Of a DNA stretch of 53,949 nt, positions 49,761 through 53,949 are shown in pieces (the stretch's first letter is position 1; the number at the start of each line of letters is the position of its first letter). The notes below the pieces were generated by a model, which saw only the letters and a list, made by a program, of their open reading frames with translations, ran no database searches and was not told the DNA's origin. The stretch lies in assembly GCA_014860005.1 (NCBI GenBank), contig JACZKP010000006.1, positions 1 to 53,949 of the forward strand, written 5' to 3'. Source of the DNA: Verrucomicrobiota bacterium (lineage in GTDB: Bacteria; Verrucomicrobiota; Verrucomicrobiae; Limisphaerales; UBA11358). A program made the position numbers and the translations under genes.

Positions 49761-51914
49761 TCACTGCATGACCTTGTCCAAAGCGTCGAGGATGACCTTG
49801 CTGTAATCGGACGGGCGGGGTGACAGCGGTTCAGGTAGCACCAAAGGCGCCCGGTCGGCAGCTTTGGAATAAACGAGAACCAACGGCACGCCAGCGCGAT
49901 TGAAACGCTCCAATTCCTCGGAAATTTCCTGTGGAAACCTTGTGTAATCAGCCAGGAGGGCCGCGACGTTATCGGCTTTAAGTCGCTCAATGACTTCTTT
50001 GCGTTCCAGAGCCGGCTTAACGGTGGCATTGCAGGTCACACACCATTTGGCGGTGAAATCCACAATCACCGGACGGCCTTCGGCTTGCGCGGCGGCGACC
50101 GCTTCCCGACTCCAAGGTTCCCACGGATACCCTTCAGGCGCGTGAGCCAGCGGGCTGCTTTCGCGCGAATCCGTTACCGGAGAGCGCCATTGAAGATTGC
50201 TGTCGAGCGCCCAAGTGTAACCCGTGACGAGCAGCAGCAGCGCAATCACTCCGGCGAGCACGCGTCGGCGATGGCCGCGTTGGACAAATGTTCCAAACAC
50301 CCAGGCGGCAGTCCCGACCAGCACCAGAAACATTCCCAGCCACCACGAACGCTCGCCGTAGAAAGTGGTCGTCAGGCTCACAAGCCACACCGCCGTGGCG
50401 AGCAGCGGGAAACCCATCGCCACTTTGAAATGCTCCATCCATGCGCCGGGTTTGGGCAGAAATTTCAACCACCCCGGATTCCAACTCAACACGACGTACG
50501 GCGCGGCCAATCCGAGCCCGACCATCAGAAACATCAGGATGATGAGTGGGGTTGGTTGCGCAAAGGCGAAGCCCAGCGCCACGCCCAGAAACGGCGCAGT
50601 ACAAGGCGTGGCGAGCACCGTGGCGAGCACGCCGTGGAAAAACGCGCCGGACGCGCCCTGCTTGGCGGCCAGATCACTGGCCGAACCCATCAAACGTCCG
50701 CTCACACTCACTTCAAAAACGCCAAACAGATTCAGCGCGACCAGGGTGATGAGCACCGCCAGGAGCACAATGAATTGCGGGTTGCTGAATTGCATGCCCC
50801 AGCCCGCGCTCTGCCCGGCGGCCTTCACGCCGATGACAATTCCGGCCAGCAGCAAAAACGAGCACAGGACGCCCAACGCATAAATCAATCCCAGCTTGCG
50901 CACCCGTGCCGGCGCTTCCCGCGCCTGACTCACGAAGCCGAGAATCTTGAGCGCGATCACCGGCAACACGCACGGCATGATGTTCAGAATCATCCCGCCC
51001 AAAAACGCATAGATCAGCATCAACCAAAGCGAAGTTGAAACCGGCAGTGTGGTTCCGTCGGGTGATGTCGCGTCTGAGCCAGCCGCACCGCGCGTGGCTG
51101 CAATCGGCACGGTCGCGGCAAAACTTTGCAGTTGGCCATTTAGCTTTTGAACGAGCACCCCGCCGACTTCTTGCGGCCAATCACCGTCGAGTTTCTTGAC
51201 CACCTTGCGCAGGCGGATTCGCTCGGGGACGGCGGACACGACAACGGTTTCGGGTTCAACCTCAAACGCGTCGTACGGATCGGGAAAGAAATCCGGTTCC
51301 GCCACGCCAACGGTTGCGGACCACTCGATGATCAGCGGACGCAAACTGCCGCTGGCCGCCTTTTCCCAAAACGCGCGGGGCGACATCCCTTCCGCAGGCT
51401 TGGGCAGTTTGCCACGCCAGGTTTCGATCAGCGCCGCGCTGGCGGACGGTTTGGTTTCCGCGCCGATGGTCAAGGTGGCTTGAACATCCGCGTCACCGGG
51501 AATGCAAGCGACTTCACATTCGAGCCACTCGACTTTGGCTTTGAACTCCAACGCGCCGGATTTCAAATCCGGCGACAGTTTCAACGGCACCAGCAGCACC
51601 ACTTCATCGTGATAAACGTAAGTGGTGATTTCCTGGGTGACGTATTTCTCCGGCAACGGCCATTCGATTTCGCCGGCGGACACGCCCTCGGGCAGTTGCC
51701 AGGCGACGGTGGTGGGCAGACCCGGTCCGCCGGGGTTCTTCCAATACGTGTGCCAGCCGGGGTCCATCTTGAGATGCACCCCCGCCGTAATCGTGTCGCC
51801 GGGTTTGGCCGTGGCCGCGGACAGCACCAACCGGGCTTGGGTGTGGGCTGCGGGCAGCGCGCCCGGGACAAGCCAGACCGACGCGGCGGCCAGGAGAATG
51901 AGCAAACGTTTCAC
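49761..51914 (-). CDS. dsbD: DsbD-type thiol:disulfide interchange protein
   Basis: The 717-residue protein passes electrons from cytoplasmic thioredoxin across the inner membrane. It has a signal peptide ('RLLILLAAASVWLVPGALPAA'), an N-terminal periplasmic DsbC/DsbD-alpha-like domain with a Cys pair ('WLECEVACIPG'), then a CcdA-like membrane domain of eight or so segments with the two redox cysteines Cys315 ('NIMPCVLPVIALK') and Cys438 ('ATPCTAPFLG'), and a C-terminal thioredoxin domain with Cys625-x2-Cys628 ('KWCVTCNATV'). The start is a GTG at 51914, the only site that gives a signal peptide; the frame stays open through repeat DNA upstream to 52148. It could reduce the redoxin at 35076-35675. 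Confidence 0.93.
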   Translation of the reverse strand: MKRLLILLAAASVWLVPGALPAAHTQARLVLSAATAKPGDTITAGVHLKMDPGWHTYWKNPGGPGLPTTVAWQLPEGVSAGEIEWPLPEKYVTQEITTYVYHDEVVLLVPLKLSPDLKSGALEFKAKVEWLECEVACIPGDADVQATLTIGAETKPSASAALIETWRGKLPKPAEGMSPRAFWEKAASGSLRPLIIEWSATVGVAEPDFFPDPYDAFEVEPETVVVSAVPERIRLRKVVKKLDGDWPQEVGGVLVQKLNGQLQSFAATVPIAATRGAAGSDATSPDGTTLPVSTSLWLMLIYAFLGGMILNIMPCVLPVIALKILGFVSQAREAPARVRKLGLIYALGVLCSFLLLAGIVIGVKAAGQSAGWGMQFSNPQFIVLLAVLITLVALNLFGVFEVSVSGRLMGSASDLAAKQGASGAFFHGVLATVLATPCTAPFLGVALGFAFAQPTPLIILMFLMVGLGLAAPYVVLSWNPGWLKFLPKPGAWMEHFKVAMGFPLLATAVWLVSLTTTFYGERSWWLGMFLVLVGTAAWVFGTFVQRGHRRRVLAGVIALLLLVTGYTWALDSNLQWRSPVTDSRESSPLAHAPEGYPWEPWSREAVAAAQAEGRPVIVDFTAKWCVTCNATVKPALERKEVIERLKADNVAALLADYTRFPQEISEELERFNRAGVPLVLVYSKAADRAPLVLPEPLSPRPSDYSKVILDALDKVMQ

Positions 51915-52105
51915 GCCGGTATAGATGCCAGATTTGGCAAAACGTTTGAAACTAATTCGTGCTGGGCGGTTGGTTGTTCCCCTGCATGATTTCGCCCGGC
52001 GGTTGGAAACCCAACCGCGAGTGGCGGAGGCCGGGTTGCACCTCATGACATTCGATGTCGGCTCCGCGCTGCATGGCCAGCCCCAGCACCGGAGGTGCGC
52101 GAGAA

Positions 52106-52257
52106 AAATAGCCCACGGCGTGAGCCGTGGGTAATCGCGGCATCGCAAATCAGCAGACCCGGAGGGGCGAAAGAGTGTGCTCGAAAGTCAGGTTCTGCCG
52201 CCCCTCCGGGGCTTGGGATTCCCTTCCACTCTCCCGCGGCTTACGCCGTGGGCTATT
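52106..52257. repeat. Composite palindromic element (AAATAGCCCACGGC type)
   Basis: Outer arms of about 27 bp (two mismatches) start AAATAGCCCACGGCGT on each strand; the left arm is itself a hairpin (CCCACGGC-GTGA-GCCGTGGG). Inside, CCGGAGGGGCG and CGCCCCTCCGG form a second nested inverted pair. Further small hairpins lie just outside at 51999-52018 and 52086-52098. No GTAG/GGAG foot is seen, so it is a different family from the other palindromes. Confidence 0.8.
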
Positions 52258-52355
52258 TTCTGCCGCTGCTCTGCAGCTACCAGTGCAAACCCCGGAGCTA
52301 CCCAGGAATTCTGCGCCACGGTATTGCGGATTCATCCCGACAAGTGCGGAGTGCG

Positions 52356-52403
52356 ATGTCCGCAATTGACCGTCTGCCGGCGCGGGCGTAGCGTCTGGGC
52401 GTG
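52356..52403 (+). repeat. Direct repeat A (promoter-containing)
   Basis: 48 bp matching 53137-53184 at 43 positions. It contains the whole promoter of the toxin-antitoxin operon up to and including the GTG start codon. Confidence 0.85.
52366..52394 (+). promoter_or_regulatory. Promoter of the toxin-antitoxin operon (predicted leaderless)
   Basis: TTGACC (52366-52371), 17 bp, TAGCGT (52389-52394), 6 bp, GTG at 52401. Confidence 0.78.
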
Positions 52404-52655
52404 AGCATCACGCTGGATTTTGACGAAGCGGCGCTGGCAAGCCTGCCTTTGGGCCCGGGCGAACGCGAACGTCACATGCAGATTGAGTTGGCCTGTCGTT
52501 ACTACGCCAACGGCTGGCTTTCTTTCGCGCAGGCGGCCCGGTTGGCCGGCTTGGATCATTACGCCTTCGGTGTGCAACTTGGTGAGCGCGGCATCCCTCG
52601 CCAGTATGGTCTGACCGAAGCGCAGGAAGACCTCGCCCATGCGCGTCGTCAGTAA
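52401..52655 (+). CDS. UPF0175-family antitoxin
   Basis: The 84-residue protein matches UPF0175: 'MSITLDFDEAALASLPLGPG', a helical middle ('MQIELACRYYANGWLSFAQAARLAGLDHYAFGVQLGERGIP', running from about residue 31 to 71 and containing the 'G.LS..QAA.LAG' helix-turn-helix-like part), and a short acidic tail. UPF0175 proteins are found as antitoxins next to PIN-like DUF3368 toxins, which is exactly the arrangement here, with a 17-bp overlap of the two genes. It begins with a GTG 6 bp after the -10 element. It may bind its own promoter through the helix-turn-helix; that is inference. Confidence 0.9.
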   Translation: MSITLDFDEAALASLPLGPGERERHMQIELACRYYANGWLSFAQAARLAGLDHYAFGVQLGERGIPRQYGLTEAQEDLAHARRQ

Positions 52656-53121
52656 CACCTCGCCGTTGAGCAACCTTACGTTGATCGGACGGCTTGAACT
52701 GTTGAAGCGTCGTTACGGGTCGGTCCATATACAGGTGGAAAAGGAACTCTCCGCATTGAGCCACCCTCAGGCGCGGGCGAGCCTCGCCAGCGCGCTCTCC
52801 GAAGGCTGGTTGAAAGTTGAGCAGGCCGTACCGCCCACACCGTTTTCGCTGCCGCTTCCGCTCGACGCGGGTGAATCCGCGGCGCTGGCTTTGGCGGCAG
52901 CCACTCAGGCGGATGTACTGCTGATTGACGAGAAGCAGGGCCGTAGCGCCGCCCGGCAACTCGGCTTGCCCATCGGCGGGTTGCTCGGCGAATTGATTCA
53001 CGCCAGACAACAAGGTTGGATTCCTGAACTCCGCAGCGAAATCCGGCGACTGCGTGAGGACGCGGGTTTCTTCGTCACCGCCGAATTGGAGCTTTTCCTT
53101 CTCACCCAAGTCGGCGAATAA
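52639..53121 (+). CDS. DUF3368 PIN-like toxin
   Basis: The 160-residue protein shows the PIN-fold acidic layout of DUF3368: 'VVSNTSPLSNLTLIGRLELL' (the 'D/N-T-S-P-L' opening; the usual first Asp is here Asn), 'LDAGESAALALAAATQADVLLIDEKQGRSAARQLGLPIGGLLGEL' with the catalytic-type Glu in 'GESAAL' and the Asp-Glu in 'LLIDEKQGR' (residues about 80-125). PIN domains are metal-dependent RNases. Gene order antitoxin-toxin with overlap is normal. The Asn for Asp at the first acidic position is common in this family and does not by itself mean loss of activity. Confidence 0.88.
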   Translation: MRVVSNTSPLSNLTLIGRLELLKRRYGSVHIQVEKELSALSHPQARASLASALSEGWLKVEQAVPPTPFSLPLPLDAGESAALALAAATQADVLLIDEKQGRSAARQLGLPIGGLLGELIHARQQGWIPELRSEIRRLREDAGFFVTAELELFLLTQVGE

Positions 53122-53136
53122 ACTGTGAGCCAGCAG

Positions 53137-53184
53137 ATGTCCCCAATTGACCGCCTGCCGGCACAGGCGTAGCGTCGGGGCGTG
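53137..53184 (+). repeat. Direct repeat B (promoter-containing)
   Basis: Second copy of the 48-bp sequence at 52356-52403, 733 bp after the first. The five differences spare both promoter hexamers. Confidence 0.85.
53147..53175 (+). promoter_or_regulatory. Promoter of the hypothetical gene after the toxin (predicted leaderless)
   Basis: TTGACC (53147-53152), 17 bp, TAGCGT (53170-53175), 6 bp, GTG at 53182. Confidence 0.78.
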
Positions 53185-53814
53185 ATGAAAACCAGCGGTG
53201 CAATTTCGGTCAGTCTGTTTATGACATGCTTCGCCTATGGATTCAGCCCGCTGCCGGCTTGGGATCGCGTAGAGGGTAAAAGCATCGCGTTTTTCAAAGG
53301 CAAAGGCTTTGAGTTTTCTCTCGATGACAGCATGGCCCACCATTATGAGAAACCCACCCTCGAGATTTCGATTTTGATTCCCCATCGCTTCACGGATGCG
53401 CGTCTCACCAATGCGTTTGATTCTGTTATGGTCCTGAACGAGGACATTTCAGCAGAACTTGTCACGCGGCCTCACGCAGACAAAAAGCGGGTGATCCTCA
53501 CGATTTCCGAGGCGATGGCCGGCAAATCAGAAATCACTTTTTACTTTAGAAACGGGGCGACCAATGTGGCGCACGGGGCGCAGTATGTATTGGCCCTTGG
53601 CAGGCTTCTGGAGGAGTGGAAGAGCGGGGACAAGGAACCCAGCGGTGGCGTGGAATCAAACGGCGGTCAAGCAGATGGGCCGCGCAACTTGGACTCGGGT
53701 GGAAACCGGAGTCACCCGACTACGTGCTCGACTTGCTACGAGTTTGACGAACAATTTTTCAGATACTTTGGGTCTAACGGAGTCGCGGCTGTCGAGAAGT
53801 TGCTTCGCAAATGA
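53182..53814 (+). CDS. Exported hypothetical protein
   Basis: The 210-residue product begins with GTG-ATG-AAA; the GTG sits 6 bp after the -10, so it is the likely start of a leaderless message. A weak signal peptide ('TSGAISVSLFMTCFAYGFS') is followed by a beta-rich part ('KPTLEISILIPHRF', 'KRVILTISEAMAGKSEITFYF') and a Ser/Gly/Asn-rich linker with two Cys ('TTCSTCYEFDEQFF'). No family is recognised. It shares its promoter sequence with the toxin-antitoxin operon and overlaps the next gene by ATGA. Confidence 0.7.
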   Translation: MMKTSGAISVSLFMTCFAYGFSPLPAWDRVEGKSIAFFKGKGFEFSLDDSMAHHYEKPTLEISILIPHRFTDARLTNAFDSVMVLNEDISAELVTRPHADKKRVILTISEAMAGKSEITFYFRNGATNVAHGAQYVLALGRLLEEWKSGDKEPSGGVESNGGQADGPRNLDSGGNRSHPTTCSTCYEFDEQFFRYFGSNGVAAVEKLLRK

Positions 53815-53949
53815 AAGGCGATGACTACTTGCGAGGGCGGCATTTCTGGACGCACTTCTGGTGCGGGTTGGTGGTGGGCGGCGTACTCGGCGCGCGGATT
53901 GGCTGGGGACTGTTCGAGGGCGGTTGGGCCAAAGTCGGATGTGCCGCGG
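53811..53949 (+). CDS. Start of a small membrane protein, cut by window edge
   Basis: The ATG at 53811 overlaps the previous stop (ATGA) and opens 46 codons up to the window end. A charged start ('MKGDDYLRGRHFW') is followed by a hydrophobic glycine-rich segment ('CGLVVGGVLGARIGWGLF'). Too short to identify. Confidence 0.6.
   Translation, partial: MKGDDYLRGRHFWTHFWCGLVVGGVLGARIGWGLFEGGWAKVGCAA

Noticed and set aside
51915..52148. 78-codon N-terminal extension of DsbD
   Set aside because: It translates palindromic repeat DNA; the GTG at 51914 starts a proper signal peptide.

Overview
The window reads as a chromosomal segment of a high-GC, Gram-negative member of the Verrucomicrobiota (Pedosphaera/Limisphaerales-like). 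The basis is the gene mix: a PEP-CTERM protein, Tat-exported Gfo/Idh/MocA oxidoreductases, a formylglycine sulfatase, DUF4832 and clan-A glycosidase-like proteins, a DPDGDG-type calcium repeat, LpxI lipid A synthesis, and abundant palindromic intergenic repeats of a kind I associate with that phylum. The taxonomic placement is inference. I saw no tRNA, rRNA, CRISPR array, prophage, transposase or integrase.

Layout. 1-4.6 kb: end of a beta-propeller gene, a lipoprotein, a PEP-CTERM protein and lpxI. 5-10 kb: a three-gene signalling operon (histidine kinase, Rcp1-type receiver, hybrid kinase) joined by two ATGA overlaps. 10-13.8 kb: DUF3142 protein plus LysM lipoprotein. 13.8-17 kb: repeats, a Tat-exported oxidoreductase and a small membrane protein. 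17-24 kb: alaS carrying an in-frame palindromic repeat, a beta-propeller-like protein, a nucleotidyltransferase/small-partner pair, a GNAT enzyme and a membrane protein. 24-29 kb: sulfatase, DUF4412, aspartyl protease, M28 peptidase, Cys-rich secreted protein. 29-36.7 kb: GTP-type PEP carboxykinase, TRASH-like protein plus P1B-4 metal ATPase, CDP-alcohol phosphatidyltransferase, redoxin, cytidylate-kinase-like/BON fusion. 36.7-43.5 kb: large glycosidase-like protein, second Tat oxidoreductase, Tat metallophosphoesterase, a boxed hypothetical gene. 43.7-47.6 kb: glutamate dehydrogenase followed by a KaiC-like/PEP-synthase-like fusion. 48-54 kb: DUF4832 protein, DsbD, a UPF0175/DUF3368 toxin-antitoxin pair and two further genes.

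Functionally, the region combines envelope and polysaccharide work (sulfatase, glycosidases, Tat oxidoreductases, DsbD and redoxin for folding of exported proteins) with the carbon/nitrogen junction (pckG, gdhA, PEP-synthase-like ATP-grasp) and signalling.

Three patterns cut across the gene map. (1) At least eight genes have a TTGnCn-N16/17-TAnnnT-like promoter ending only 6-7 nt before the ATG/GTG, which predicts leaderless mRNAs. (2) Paired palindromes with GTAG or GGAG feet, resembling REP/BIME elements, occur at five sites, one inside the alaS reading frame. (3) Two unrelated small genes are bounded by inverted GTTAGGY/RCCTRAC boxes and followed by copies of the same repeat with a co-varying stem, an arrangement reminiscent of integron cassettes.
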